Assembly (NCBI RefSeq): GCF_900109665.1
Contig: NZ_FOAO01000026.1
Location: forward strand, 1-54,274
Source: Blastococcus sp. DSM 46786
GTDB taxonomy: Bacteria > Actinomycetota > Actinomycetes > Mycobacteriales > Geodermatophilaceae
Reading direction: 5' to 3'
Length of the DNA: 54,274 bases
The notes beneath the pieces are model-generated. The model ran no database searches. It was not told where the DNA came from and saw only the letters and a program-made list of their open reading frames with translations. Shown here one piece after another: positions 15,706 through 24,033 of this stretch. Both the position numbers and the translations under genes were made by a program. The first letter of the stretch is position 1. Every line of letters begins with the position of its first letter.

Positions 15706-16440
15706 GTGAGCGGATACCTCCTCGTTCTCGGCCTCGCGGCCCTGCCCGCGGCCGGGAACTTCGCCGGGGGAGTGCTCGCCGAGACGTTTCGTGTGTCCGA
15801 ACGCACGCTCAGCCTTGCCCTGCACCTCGCGGCCGGCATCGTGCTCGCCGTCGTGGGCCTCGAGCTGATGCCCGAGGCCCTGGCGGCGGATCTCCCGTGG
15901 GTCCCCTTGTTGGCGTTCGTGGGGGGAGGTGCTGCCTTCATCGGTCTCGACCGAGCCATCGGCTATGTCCAGGCGAGGATGGGCGGGGGCGAGAAGCAGG
16001 GGAGCGCACTGGGGATCTTCTCCGGCGTCTCGTTGGACCTGTTCAGTGACGGCGTCATGATCGGCACCGGCACGGTCCTCAACCCAGCTCTGGGGCTTCT
16101 CCTTGCCCTTGGGCAGGTCCCCGCCGATGTCCCGGAGGGCTTTGCGGCCATCGCGACGATGCGCAGGGCCGGCATCAGCCGCGGTCGGCGGGTGCTGCTC
16201 GCGGCAGGCTTCGCCGTCCCGATCTTCCTCGGCGCCACGCTCGGCTACTTCGCCCTCCGGGACGCCCCCGAGATCGTCACCTTGTCGGTGCTCGCGCTCA
16301 CCGGTGGCGCGCTCACCGCTGTCGTGGTCGAGGAGATGATCGGAGAGGCGCACGAAGGCGAGACCTCACGGCTGGGACCCATCTTCCTGACCGCCGGGTT
16401 CGCCATCTTCGGCGCCATCTCCGTCTACGTGGGGGCGTAA
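15706..16440 (+). CDS. ZIP-family metal transporter
   Basis: The 244-aa membrane protein has about eight hydrophobic segments. The ZIP signature appears in the pore helices: LHLAAGIVLAVVGLELMPE, then SLDLFSDGVMIGTG and PADVPEGFAAIATM. In BbZIP the equivalent His, Asn, Asp and Glu residues bind Zn or Cd. Here the TM4 motif has SDG where HNxxDG is more usual, so metal preference may differ. GTG 15706 follows a GAGGAGG site. It stands at the end of the cmtR-CDF-CDF run, and import or leak-type transport next to exporters hints at metal balancing; direction is inferred. Confidence 0.82.
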   Translation: MSGYLLVLGLAALPAAGNFAGGVLAETFRVSERTLSLALHLAAGIVLAVVGLELMPEALAADLPWVPLLAFVGGGAAFIGLDRAIGYVQARMGGGEKQGSALGIFSGVSLDLFSDGVMIGTGTVLNPALGLLLALGQVPADVPEGFAAIATMRRAGISRGRRVLLAAGFAVPIFLGATLGYFALRDAPEIVTLSVLALTGGALTAVVVEEMIGEAHEGETSRLGPIFLTAGFAIFGAISVYVGA

Positions 16441-16666
16441 GCGGCGACGCGTTGATCGGGCTGTGGTCCTGCGGTGGCCCGGAAGGGGCGACTTCGGTTG
16501 TCGCTGTCAGCGATTCCCCGTCTGCCCCATTGCCAGATGTGGAATGACTACTGGAACTCGTGGTTGGCGCATTGGCACGCGCCGTCGGAGTGACCTATTA
16601 CGGCGCTGAGAAGAAGTCCGCTTGATCCGGACGCCCGTGAGATCCGCGGGAAGCAAACTCCTCCCG

Positions 16667-17542
16667 TCACAACGCGGATGATCCAAGACCAGTAGCCCCC
16701 AGCCAGGCCCGTAGCCAGATCATCAGCGCGTCCCACCAGCCGGTCAGCAGCAGGATGCCCAAGGCAATCATCAGGCCCCCGCCGACCCGCATGACGGTAG
16801 GGGCGTGCCGGCGGGCCAGGTCGGAGAACGCCAGGGCGCGGCGGGCGCCGAGGGCCACCAGGACGAACGGGATGCCCAGTCCCAGGCAGTAGGCCAGGGC
16901 GAGGATGGCACCGCGGCCGGCCGAGGCCTGGGTGTAGGCCAGCGTGTTCACCGCGGCGAGCGTCGGGCCCAGGCAGGGCGTCCACCCGAGGCCGAACACG
17001 ACGCCGAGGACGGGGGCGCCGGCCAGGCCGGCCGGCGGCCGTCGGTGGATGCGGCGTTCACGCATCAGCCAGGGGATCGCGCCGAGGAACGACAGCCCCA
17101 TCGCGATCACGACGACGCCGGCGACTCGGGTGAGCACCGGCGACCACTCCAGCAGCAACCGGCCCAGACCGCCGAAAAGTGCGCCGAAGGAGACGAAGAC
17201 GGCGCTGAAGCCGGCGATGAACAGCAGGGACCCGGCCAGCACCCGGCCGCGGCCGGCAGCGGCCGGGGCCGCCGGCGGTGAGGGGGCGGTGCCTGCCTCG
17301 GCAGCACGGCCGGCCGACGTCGCGCCGGCTGGCCCACCGCCAGCAGGCTGCGGAACTCGGGGCCGGTCGGCGGTGGCCTGAGAGCCGGCGAGCCCGGCGA
17401 CGTAGCTGACGTAGCCGGGGATCAGTGGCAGGCAGCAGGGGGAGGCGAAGCTGATCAGCCCGACCAGCGCGGCCACCGCGATGGCGACCAGCAGCGAGCC
17501 GTCGGTGACAATGCCGGCGAAGGTCGCCCCGAGCTCGCTCAC
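16667..17542 (-). CDS. ccdA: CcdA-type thiol-disulfide membrane transporter
   Basis: The 291-aa protein has six to seven membrane helices. It carries the paired Cys of CcdA/DsbD-beta proteins: FASPCCLPLIPGYVSYV in TM1 and FGLGWTPCLGPTLAAV in TM4. CcdA carries electrons from cytoplasmic thioredoxin across the membrane to extracytoplasmic TlpA/ResA-type proteins for cytochrome c maturation or Cys reduction. An extra Pro/Ala-rich loop lies at about residues 55-95. GTG 17542 overlaps the stop of the upstream tlpA gene by 4 nt (GTGA), so its redox partner is encoded in the same operon. The operon is preceded by a TACTA-N7-TAGTG palindrome. Confidence 0.9.
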   Translation of the reverse strand: MSELGATFAGIVTDGSLLVAIAVAALVGLISFASPCCLPLIPGYVSYVAGLAGSQATADRPRVPQPAGGGPAGATSAGRAAEAGTAPSPPAAPAAAGRGRVLAGSLLFIAGFSAVFVSFGALFGGLGRLLLEWSPVLTRVAGVVVIAMGLSFLGAIPWLMRERRIHRRPPAGLAGAPVLGVVFGLGWTPCLGPTLAAVNTLAYTQASAGRGAILALAYCLGLGIPFVLVALGARRALAFSDLARRHAPTVMRVGGGLMIALGILLLTGWWDALMIWLRAWLGATGLGSSAL

Positions 17543-18132
17543 GCTTGGTCCTCGGCGAGCAGCAGCTCGACGGCGGCGCGCAGGTCCTCACCGCGGACCT
17601 GGCCGGTGTAGACGGAGGCCACGCGGCCGTCGCGGTCCAGCAGGATGGTCGAGGGCACCACGTTGGCCGGGAACCCGCGGAACGCCATCGCCACCTCACC
17701 GCGCGGATCGAACACCGACGGGTAGGCCACGCCCAGCTCCTCGATGAAGGCGATGGCCAGTTGTCGCTGGTCCTTCACGTCGATGCCGAGGAACTGCACG
17801 CCGCGGTCGGCGACGTCGGCGTGCACGGCCTGGAACTCCGGGGTCTCCACTCGGCACGGCACGCACCAGGATCCCCAGAAGTTGATCACGGCGACGTCCC
17901 CGGCCAGCGATGAGGAGTTGAATGGAGTGCCGTCGAGCAGCTCGCCGGCGAACGCCGGGGCCAGTGCCCGCTGATCCTGGGCGATCACCGTCGCCGTCGG
18001 CGTGGGCTCGGTGAACTCGTACTCGAGGCGGGCACCGGCGGTGTCGTTCCCGCCGGTGGAGCAACCGGCCAGTGCACCTGCGGCGGCGCCGGCGGCCAGC
18101 AGCAGGGTTCGGCGGCTGAACGGCCGGCTCAT
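17539..18132 (-). CDS. TlpA/ResA-family thiol-disulfide lipoprotein
   Basis: The 197-aa protein starts at ATG 18132. A twin-Arg-like signal (SRRTLLL) and a lipobox (LAGCS) predict a lipid-anchored extracellular protein. Residues about 60-190 are a thioredoxin fold with the active site WCVPC and the cis-Pro loop NVVPSTIL. The partner is the CcdA encoded in overlap downstream. Such pairs reduce apocytochrome c or copper-site cysteines, for example in cytochrome oxidase CuA assembly. It is divergent from two small membrane-protein genes and shares their control region, including a BlaI-type palindrome. Confidence 0.9.
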   Translation of the reverse strand: MSRPFSRRTLLLAAGAAAGALAGCSTGGNDTAGARLEYEFTEPTPTATVIAQDQRALAPAFAGELLDGTPFNSSSLAGDVAVINFWGSWCVPCRVETPEFQAVHADVADRGVQFLGIDVKDQRQLAIAFIEELGVAYPSVFDPRGEVAMAFRGFPANVVPSTILLDRDGRVASVYTGQVRGEDLRAAVELLLAEDQA

Positions 18133-18231
18133 CGACGTACCGCCGCGGTCGAGCCCGGACGGCGGCGGCTGGCTGTGCAACGGGGCTGCTTCCTCACCAC
18201 GGCTCTACTATGACAGGCAGGAGCAGTGGCC

Positions 18232-18248
18232 TACTATCGGGCATAGTG
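18232..18248. promoter_or_regulatory. BlaI-type palindrome, site 1 (tlpA-ccdA and small membrane genes)
   Basis: TACTA-N7-TAGTG, one mismatch from perfect symmetry, sits between the divergent tlpA-ccdA operon and the two small genes at 18287 and 18493. A lone half-site TACTA lies at 18206-18210. Confidence 0.65.
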
Positions 18249-18286
18249 GCGTCGTCGTGGCGCCCCACAAGCCGTTGGAGGCACCG

Positions 18287-18496
18287 ATGTCGGAGTTGTT
18301 CTACCTGTTGGCGCTGCTGGCCTGCCCGGTCGGCATGGGCGCAATGATGTGGTGGATGAGCCGCGGCCACGGGTCGGCGCCGCAGCCGGTCGAGGACAAG
18401 CAGGCCGAGCTCGCCGGCCTGCGTGCGGAGATCGACCAGCTGCGTGCCGAGCGCTCCGGCGGCGGCGACCCGAGGTTGGCCGAGTCGAGCCGATGA
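18287..18496 (+). CDS. Small single-span membrane protein with coiled coil
   Basis: The 69-aa protein starts at ATG 18287 after TTGGAGG. Residues 4-24 form one membrane helix rich in Met and Trp with a Cys (LLALLACPVGMGAMMWWMS). A short His/Gly hinge and a charged heptad helix (KQAELAGLRAEIDQLRAE) follow. It resembles the small DUF2933-like proteins found beside metal genes, but the family call is weak. It overlaps the next gene by ATGA. It may be a metal-binding chaperone or a subunit of an envelope complex. Confidence 0.7.
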   Translation: MSELFYLLALLACPVGMGAMMWWMSRGHGSAPQPVEDKQAELAGLRAEIDQLRAERSGGGDPRLAESSR

Positions 18497-18678
18497 GCGG
18501 CTGGCTGCTGCCGGCCCTGGTCCTGGTGGCGGCCCTGGCCGCCACGTACGTGTGCTGCTTGCGGCCCATGCGCAACGGGGTCTGCCACCGCAGCCCCGTC
18601 AGGACGCCGGCGGCGGATGACCTCAACCGGCAGCTGCGCCAGGCCCACGCCGAGCGGGATCGGCTGCGCACCCAGTAG
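18493..18678 (+). CDS. Small membrane protein with Cys-Cys motif
   Basis: This is a 61-aa protein. One membrane helix spans residues 4-20 and is followed at once by CCLRPMRNGVC, a possible metal- or thiol-reactive cluster at the membrane face. A helical tail (DDLNRQLRQAHAERDRLRTQ) resembles the coiled coil of the preceding protein, so the two may pair. The start ATG overlaps the previous stop. No family was recognised. The position under a shared BlaI-type operator with tlpA-ccdA suggests a role in the same thiol or copper process. Confidence 0.65.
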   Translation: MSGWLLPALVLVAALAATYVCCLRPMRNGVCHRSPVRTPAADDLNRQLRQAHAERDRLRTQ

Positions 18679-19133
18679 TCGATTAGCGGCCGGAGTGTCC
18701 ACCGCCCCCAAGGTCCAGGACTCCGTCAGTGGCCTCCATCCCGAGCATCCGAAGGCAACCCAGCGAAACCTTTCCTGTCCGAGGTCTTCGGCCTCCCATC
18801 CCCAGCTGTGGGTGAGCAGGGCCGCCGCCGCACTGGTCGCCGGCTGCCTCCTGGCCTGGGAGGTCCGCCACCTGGGCCGGCACCCCGACCGGGCCTGGTG
18901 ATGATGAGGGCAGCCACCGTGGTCGGTTTCCTGGGCGGCAAGCTGCCTCGTCGAGCACATCGGGATCGACGCGGAGGCGGTGTTCGGATGGACCCAGCCG
19001 CAGCTGTGACCAGTTGTCCTCGTCGCCGGGGGAGTGGCTCTCCTAAGAGCGGGCCGATGCAGGCCGCCGGCCGACCTCGGGTGCCTGCTGTGACGGGGTG
19101 ACGCCGGACCGGCCCGACGGCAGGGGCGTCATC
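18679..19133. other. Intergenic region before the first blaI gene
   Basis: No supported gene. A 30-codon stretch from GTG 18810 to about 18902 encodes a short hydrophobic peptide (VAGCLLAWEVRHLG), but I see no ribosome-binding site or family. The right end leads into BlaI-type site 2. Confidence 0.4.
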
Positions 19134-19150
19134 CACTACCGCCGGTAGTA
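19134..19150. promoter_or_regulatory. BlaI-type palindrome, site 2 (blaI-M56 operon)
   Basis: CACTA-N7-TAGTA, with an inner perfect arm ACTACC-GCC-GGTAGT, lies just before the first BlaI-family regulator. This is the position expected for autoregulation. Confidence 0.7.
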
Positions 19151-19242
19151 AGCTGAGGGGAACTGTGTCGGGGCCAATGGGTCAACCGACTGGTGGGGTC
19201 TTGCAACGGCGGGGTCCCGCGGAGGGATGCGGGGGGCGTCGG

Positions 19243-19611
19243 GTGCGGCCGTTCGGTGAGCTGGAAGCCGCAGTCATGGACGTGCTGTGGCGCCGCGGCA
19301 CGCCGGCGACCGTCCGCGACGTGCTCGCTGAGCTGACCGCATCCCGCCCGCTGGCCTACACCACCGTGATGACGGTGATGGACAACCTGCACCGCAAGGA
19401 TGCCCTGCGGCGGGAGATGGACGGCCGGGCCTGGCGGTACAGCCCCACCCGGACCCGCGCGGAGCACTCCGCGGCGATCCTGCAAGAGGTGCTGAGCGCG
19501 GCCGGTGACCGCGACGAGGTGCTCATGCACTTCGTCGCCGACCTCGACGCCGACGCGGTGGCCAGTCTGCGCACCGCGGTCGAGGCAGCCCGGCAGGCGC
19601 ATAGGTCGTGA
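19243..19611 (+). CDS. BlaI/MecI/CopY-family repressor (first copy)
   Basis: The protein is 122 aa from GTG 19243, the usual family length; GTG 19165 would add 26 atypical residues but cannot be excluded. The winged HTH is plain: FGELEAAVMDVLW, ATVRDVLAEL, and YTTVMTVMDNLHRKD as the recognition helix. A C-terminal dimerisation part follows. BlaI and MecI are cleaved or inactivated after their M56 receptor senses beta-lactam; CopY releases DNA with copper. No CopY-like Cys motif is present, so the sensing is probably by the protease. The stop overlaps the GTG of the M56 gene. Confidence 0.92.
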   Translation: MRPFGELEAAVMDVLWRRGTPATVRDVLAELTASRPLAYTTVMTVMDNLHRKDALRREMDGRAWRYSPTRTRAEHSAAILQEVLSAAGDRDEVLMHFVADLDADAVASLRTAVEAARQAHRS

Positions 19612-20567
19612 CCACCACAGTGGGGCTGCTGACCTTCGCCGCGGTGCTGGCGGTGCTGGTTCCGCGGGCGATCGGGGCCGGCTGGGCGGACCGCTCTCCG
19701 CGGCTGGCGGTCGCCGCCTGGCAGGCGGCGACCGTCGGCGTCCTGGTGTCGGTGGTGCTCGCCGGCCTGACGCTGCTGGTCCCAGCCGCAGCGGTCAGCG
19801 AGGGCCTGGCCGCGATCCTCGACGCCTGCGCGACGACGATCGCCGCTGTCTATCGTTCGCCCGGGCAGCTGATCGCGGTGTCGGCCGGCGTTCTGCTCGC
19901 CGGGGGGACGGTCCTGCAGCTGGGCCAGGTGACCGTCCGCAGCTGGCTGCGCAACCGGCGGGAGTGCCGGAGGCTGAGCGCGGCGATCCTGACCAGTGCT
20001 CGCCGCGAGCCGTCCCTGGGCGCAGTGGTCCTTGACGCCGACCGGCCAGCCGCCTTCTGCCTGCCCGGGCGGCGCGGCACCGTCGTGGTGACCACCGCGG
20101 CTCTCCACGCACTCTCAGCTGACGAACTCACCGCCGTGCTGGCCCACGAGCGAGCCCATCTGCGCGGTCGCCACCACGTAGCCGTCGGCGCTGCCCGGAT
20201 CCTGGACCGGGCGTTCCCCAGGGTGCCTGTTTTCTCCCGGGGCCGGGCGGAGGTCGAGCGGCTGGTCGAGCTGCTCGCCGACGACGCCGCCGCCCGGCAG
20301 GTCAACCGGGTCGAGGTCGCCTCCGCCCTGGTTACCCTGGCCGGCATGCGGGCGCCCGCCGCGGCGCTGGCCGCCGCGCAGGGAGCCGGCGTGATCCGGG
20401 TGACGAGGCTGCTACGACCGGCCGCCCCTCTGGGCCCGCTGCACCGGATCGCCGCCGTCATAGCCGCCGTGCTTGTGGTGGCCGGGCCGGTGGCACTTGC
20501 CGCCTGGCCGCTGGCCTCCGCAGTGGCCAGCGGCCTGTGTGTCCTGCCCGGAACCGGCTGGGCCTGA
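19608..20567 (+). CDS. BlaR1/MecR1-like M56 membrane metallopeptidase (first copy)
   Basis: The 319-aa protein has three to four N-terminal membrane segments. The zinc peptidase motif HERAH lies in LAHERAHLRGRHH near residue 180, with a downstream Glu (RLVELLADDAAA) as the third ligand. A final membrane helix is at about 275-305. The extracellular penicillin-binding sensor domain of BlaR1 is absent, so the signal is unknown. GTG start overlaps the blaI stop (GTGA). Known family role: signal-induced proteolysis that removes the BlaI repressor. Here it probably derepresses the genes behind the TACTA-N7-TAGTA sites. Confidence 0.9.
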   Translation: MTTTVGLLTFAAVLAVLVPRAIGAGWADRSPRLAVAAWQAATVGVLVSVVLAGLTLLVPAAAVSEGLAAILDACATTIAAVYRSPGQLIAVSAGVLLAGGTVLQLGQVTVRSWLRNRRECRRLSAAILTSARREPSLGAVVLDADRPAAFCLPGRRGTVVVTTAALHALSADELTAVLAHERAHLRGRHHVAVGAARILDRAFPRVPVFSRGRAEVERLVELLADDAAARQVNRVEVASALVTLAGMRAPAAALAAAQGAGVIRVTRLLRPAAPLGPLHRIAAVIAAVLVVAGPVALAAWPLASAVASGLCVLPGTGWA

Positions 20568-20592
20568 CCCCCCGCTCTTCGCCGTACACACT

Positions 20593-20609
20593 ACTATGGG
20601 TAGTAGTAA
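20593..20609. promoter_or_regulatory. BlaI-type palindrome, site 3 (beta-propeller-TlpA operon)
   Basis: A perfect TACTA-N7-TAGTA. A second register shifted by 3 bp (CACTA-N7-TAGTA, 20590-20606) overlaps it. It lies 28 bp before the lipoprotein start at 20637. Confidence 0.75.
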
Positions 20610-20636
20610 TGACCCGTCCGGCCTTCTGGGGAGCTC

Positions 20637-21530
20637 ATGCGATCGTCCGTCCTGTTCACCCGATCCGCGCGCTGCGTCCGGCGGTGGGGGTTGCCCGGCG
20701 CTGCCGCGGTGAGCGCGTTGGTCCTGGCCGGCTGCGGCGCGGACCCGGCTGCCGGGGGGCAGGGTGACGCGACCGCCGACGGCGGCGAGATCACCCTCGA
20801 GCACGTGCACGGGCTCGGCGTGGACCCGGCAGACGACGCTCTCTACGCGGGCACCCACTACGGGCTGGTGCGCATCTCCCCGGACGGGGAGCTGACCCGC
20901 GTCGCCGACCGGGTGCAGGACTTCATGGGCTTCACCGTGGTCGGCCCCGAGCACTACCTCGCGGGCGGCCACCCTGGCGCGGGTCAGGACGGCCCGGGCA
21001 ACCTGGGTCTGATCGAGAGCACCGACGGCGGGGAGACCTGGGAGACGCTGTCGCTGGCCGGGGAAGCTGACTTCCACGCCCTGGATGCCGCCGACGGCGT
21101 GATCTACGGGTACAGCGGGGGGCGGTTGCTGGTCAGCGAGGACGGCGTCGAGTGGGCCGATCGCGGTCAGATGCGGATCGCCGACCTGGCTGCCGACCCG
21201 AGCGATCCGCAGCGGGTGCTGGCCACCACGGAGGCCGGTCTGGTGGTGAGCGAGGACGCCGGGAAGAACTTCACCGCCGTCGTCGGCGCCCCGCTGCTGG
21301 TGCTGCTCGACGTCGCGGCCGACGGTGGCACGGCGGCCGGGGTTGCTCCGGACGGGACGGTGTTCGTGAGCACCGACGGCGGGCGGACCTGGGTCGAGGG
21401 CGGCAGCGTCGGCGGCGCCCCGGCGGCGCTGACCGTGGAGGGGGACGAGGTCTACGTCGCCGTCGAGGGCGCGGTCCTGGGCTCCACCGACGGTGGGGAG
21501 ACCTTCACCGAGCTGTACCGGGAGTCCTGA
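20637..21530 (+). CDS. F510_1955-type beta-propeller lipoprotein
   Basis: This 297-aa protein has a signal peptide with the lipobox LVLAGCG at about residues 29-35. The mature part consists of sialidase/BNR-like repeats: ESTDGGETW, VSEDG, VSEDAGKNF, STDGGRTW and STDGGETF, giving a six- or seven-bladed propeller. Proteins of this type are often labelled glycosyl hydrolase or photosystem assembly-like, but the repeats alone do not show enzyme activity. It starts with HVHGLGVDP, a conserved opening with potential metal-binding His. It is coupled to a TlpA gene (TGATG), which suggests a scaffold or metallochaperone role outside the membrane. Confidence 0.85.
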   Translation: MRSSVLFTRSARCVRRWGLPGAAAVSALVLAGCGADPAAGGQGDATADGGEITLEHVHGLGVDPADDALYAGTHYGLVRISPDGELTRVADRVQDFMGFTVVGPEHYLAGGHPGAGQDGPGNLGLIESTDGGETWETLSLAGEADFHALDAADGVIYGYSGGRLLVSEDGVEWADRGQMRIADLAADPSDPQRVLATTEAGLVVSEDAGKNFTAVVGAPLLVLLDVAADGGTAAGVAPDGTVFVSTDGGRTWVEGGSVGGAPAALTVEGDEVYVAVEGAVLGSTDGGETFTELYRES

Positions 21531-22117
21531 TGCCGGCGCGGCTGGCCGGCGGGCTGCTGACCGCCGCCCTGCTGACCGGCTGCGCCACCGCCGGGCCGAA
21601 CGGGACCACGGCGAGGACCGGGCCCGCGACCGCCGAGGCGGCTCCGCCGGCACCGGCCTGCGAGCAGCTGCCCGAGGAGACCGTGCCGGCCGGCGCGGAC
21701 GCCCTGCCGCAGCTCACCCTGCCCTGCCTGGGTCCGGGCCCGGACGTGGCGCTGGACCGGCTCACCGGCCGCCCGACCCTGGTCAACCTGTGGGCGACCT
21801 GGTGCGGCCCGTGCAGGGAGGAGATGCCGATCTTGCAGGAGGCCCACGCCCGCCACGGTGAGCAGGTGCGGTTCCTCGGTGTGGATGTGCAGGACGATCC
21901 TGAGGCCGCCCGCTGGTTCCTCGACGAGCACGACATCGACTACCCGCACGCCGTCGACGCCGACGGCGAGCTGCTGCGCCAGCTGGGGATCCGGGGACTG
22001 CCGGTGACCCTCGCACTCGACGCCGAGGGCCGCGTGGTCGACCGGGTGGTGGGCCAGCTGACCTCCGCGGAGTTGCAGCGCCTGATCGACGCCCTCCTCC
22101 GCTCCGAGGACGCCTGA
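21530..22117 (+). CDS. TlpA-family thiol-disulfide lipoprotein (second copy)
   Basis: The 195-aa protein has a lipobox (LLTGCAT) at about residues 14-20. A Pro/Ala-rich linker with two extra Cys (ACEQL, LPCLG) leads to a thioredoxin fold with active site WCGPC and cis-Pro loop GLPVTLAL. Extracytoplasmic reductants of this type serve cytochrome c or copper-centre assembly. Its ATG shares a base with the preceding stop (TGATG), so it is made together with the beta-propeller lipoprotein. It has no ccdA of its own and could draw electrons from the CcdA at 16667-17542. Confidence 0.9.
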   Translation: MPARLAGGLLTAALLTGCATAGPNGTTARTGPATAEAAPPAPACEQLPEETVPAGADALPQLTLPCLGPGPDVALDRLTGRPTLVNLWATWCGPCREEMPILQEAHARHGEQVRFLGVDVQDDPEAARWFLDEHDIDYPHAVDADGELLRQLGIRGLPVTLALDAEGRVVDRVVGQLTSAELQRLIDALLRSEDA

Positions 22118-22123
22118 GCGGCT

Positions 22124-23079
22124 TCAGCCTGGCTGGATCGTCAGCGCCTCCGAGACCAGCTGGCGGCACCAGTCCGGGTGGGTCAGCGGGAGCCCGTGGT
22201 CGGCCTGTGGGTGGACGACGGACCGCAGAGTAGGTCGGGCGCGGGCCAGCTCGGCAGCCCGCCCGGGTACCGGCACCGGGTCGTAGTCGCCGGCCGCGAG
22301 GGTCAGCGGGATCCGATCGAGAGCATCGAGGGCCGGAAGCCAGCCGTCGTCGCGGATGAGTCCGTCCATCGCGCCGGAGTAGGTGTCCCAGGTGTGCTTG
22401 ACCCCTGACCGGGCCACCGGGATCGGGAGATCTGGGCGGTAGGCGACGGCGAGCCAGGAGGCCGCGCTGCGGTGCCGGCACATCCAGGCGCAGGCGGCGC
22501 GCGGCAGGGGTCCGTCACCGGCGAGCAAGGCCTCCATCGGCCCGATTGCGCCGATGTGCGCGTCGGCCTCGGCCCGGTTGCGGTACAGCGGCGCTCCGGA
22601 GGTGAGCACCGCCCGCACCCGGTCGCGGTGCGCGGCGGCCCAGCGGATCGCGAGGACGCCGCCCATCGAGTGCCCGGCCACGATGGTGGGCCGGTCCTGC
22701 AGGCCGAGCGCGGTCAGGGCGGCGTCCAGGGCCGCGATGTGGGCCTGTGCGTCGGTCGGTCCGGTGGCGTCCATCGACCCGCCGAAGCCGAGCAGGTCGG
22801 GGACCACCACGGTCGCTGCTTGGGCGAGCTCGTCGTAGGCGGCCCCGAACCGTTCCCTGCGCCGGCCAGGCCGTGTAAAAGGAGGAGCACCGGTCCACCT
22901 GAGCCCAGGACGCGCACGTGCAGGGGTCCCGCCCGGCGTTGCCGGCCCCCGCCCGGGGCCCAGCCGGCCACCGCCTGCGACCGGTGATGCCGCACCGCCC
23001 ACCAGCTGCTGGCAGCTACAAGGCCGAGGGTGCCACTCCCGAGAACGGGATAGCCGCGCAGGACAGACGGCTTCGTCAC
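22124..23079 (-). pseudogene. Alpha/beta hydrolase, frameshifted
   Basis: The N-terminal part (a membrane-like segment, then GPVLLLLHGLAGAG) and the catalytic part are in different frames and join if one base is restored near 22851-22862. The restored protein is about 318 aa. The nucleophile elbow GHSMGG, the acid in AGDYDPVPVPG and the His in QADHGLPL complete a Ser-Asp-His triad. It could be a lipase, esterase or haloperoxidase-like enzyme; the substrate is unknown. It converges on the TlpA operon, with 7 nt between the stops. One missing base is the only lesion, so a sequencing error is possible. Confidence 0.78.
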
Positions 23080-23287
23080 CGCCGATCCGCGCGTGAGGAA
23101 GATGCCGTTTCAGGGGCGACGAGTGCAATCCCGCCGAGAACCACACCAGGCCCATGCTGGTCATCCGCTGGCCTCACCGTCATCACAGTTCCCCAGCGTC
23201 TCCTCATGAGGGCCATCCGACCTCGTCGACCTCCGCTACGGGACTCTGGTCCTACGCGCCAAAAGGCGGAGCCCCCGGAAAATAGCG

Positions 23288-23304
23288 TACTATCAGCAAT
23301 AGTA
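23288..23304. promoter_or_regulatory. BlaI-type palindrome, site 4 (Met-rich peptide operon)
   Basis: A perfect TACTA-N7-TAGTA, 42 bp before the ATG at 23346. Its right arm (TAGTAG) could itself be the -10 hexamer, so a bound repressor would block the promoter. Confidence 0.75.
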
Positions 23305-23345
23305 GTCAGGGTCCTTGGAAGTCCACAGGGAATGAGGAATGCATC

Positions 23346-23597
23346 ATGGTGAAGTCGCTACTCGTCGCCGCGCTTGTCGCAGGAGGAGTCGCCGCTCCCG
23401 TCGGGGCGGCCCAGGCCCACCCCGGCGGTGACGAGGGCGGGCCGCCGGCCTCGCCCACCGAGATGGCGCACATGCACGAGCGCATGGAGCAGGGCAACCC
23501 CGGTATGGCGCGGATGCACGAGCTCATGGAGGCCGACAACCCGGGCATGGCGCAGATGTGCGAGCTGTTGCGCCAGGGTGCTCCCGAGCGCGCCTGA
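23346..23597 (+). CDS. Small secreted Met/His-rich protein
   Basis: The 83-aa protein has a Sec signal peptide (residues 1-24, cleavage after AQA). The mature 59 residues contain His-Pro, a Glu-rich stretch and a tandem motif: NPGMARMHELMEADNPGMAQM. Regular Met-x2-Met and Met-His pairs are typical of periplasmic Cu(I)/Ag(I)-binding peptides. A single Cys (MCELL) replaces His in the second repeat. I do not know a named family. Its position behind a BlaI-type operator and before a SHOCT protein suggests an extracellular copper buffer; this is inference. Confidence 0.75.
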   Translation: MVKSLLVAALVAGGVAAPVGAAQAHPGGDEGGPPASPTEMAHMHERMEQGNPGMARMHELMEADNPGMAQMCELLRQGAPERA

Positions 23598-23684
23598 TCG
23601 GTCAGCCGGCCGTCGGAAGCGGCAGGCGACATGGGCAGTGTGCGCCACGAGGGCGCCCTGCCGACTCGAGGGAAGGAGCAGTTG

Positions 23685-23939
23685 GTGGGTCACGACGGCG
23701 GAATGATGGAGGGCGGAATGATGGGAATGATGGGTGGCTGGATGCTGCTCTGGGCCTTGGTCGGCATCGCCCTGCTGGTGGTCGCGGTCCTCGCGGCCAT
23801 CTGGCTGGTCAAGCACCGCACGCCGGCCCGGCCGGACGCGGCCACCAGTGCGGAGGAGCTGCTGCGTCGCCGCTACGCAGCCGGCGAGATCGATCGCGAG
23901 GAGTACCTCCGGATGCAGGGCGAACTGTCCGGGGGCTGA
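23685..23939 (+). CDS. SHOCT-domain membrane protein with Met-rich N terminus
   Basis: The protein is 84 aa from GTG 23685, chosen because AAGGAG lies 6 nt upstream. The N terminus is Met/Gly-rich (HDGGMMEGGMMGMMGGWM), one membrane helix follows (about residues 22-44), and a C-terminal SHOCT motif reads SAEELLRRRYAAGEIDREEY. SHOCT motifs are short oligomerisation modules. Met-rich SHOCT proteins are frequent in copper and heavy-metal islands. It is likely co-transcribed with the Met-rich secreted peptide 88 nt upstream. Confidence 0.85.
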   Translation: MGHDGGMMEGGMMGMMGGWMLLWALVGIALLVVAVLAAIWLVKHRTPARPDAATSAEELLRRRYAAGEIDREEYLRMQGELSGG

Positions 23940-24033
23940 CGGCGACCGGCCGCCGAAGGCGTGCGCCTGCGCCGGCGCTGGCGCGGCGGCCCCCGGCCCC
24001 GGCGCGTTCGAGTCAGGGCCGGTTCGGGCTGGC

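Noticed and set aside
18610..18960. Overlapping frames on both strands at 18.6-19.1 kb
   Set aside because: None has a ribosome-binding site, a family motif or a coding-like composition; only the 61-aa gene ending at 18678 is supported.
19243..20567. BlaI-M56 pair considered as a beta-lactam resistance locus
   Set aside because: No beta-lactamase or penicillin-binding sensor domain was found nearby, and the operator targets are redox and metal genes.
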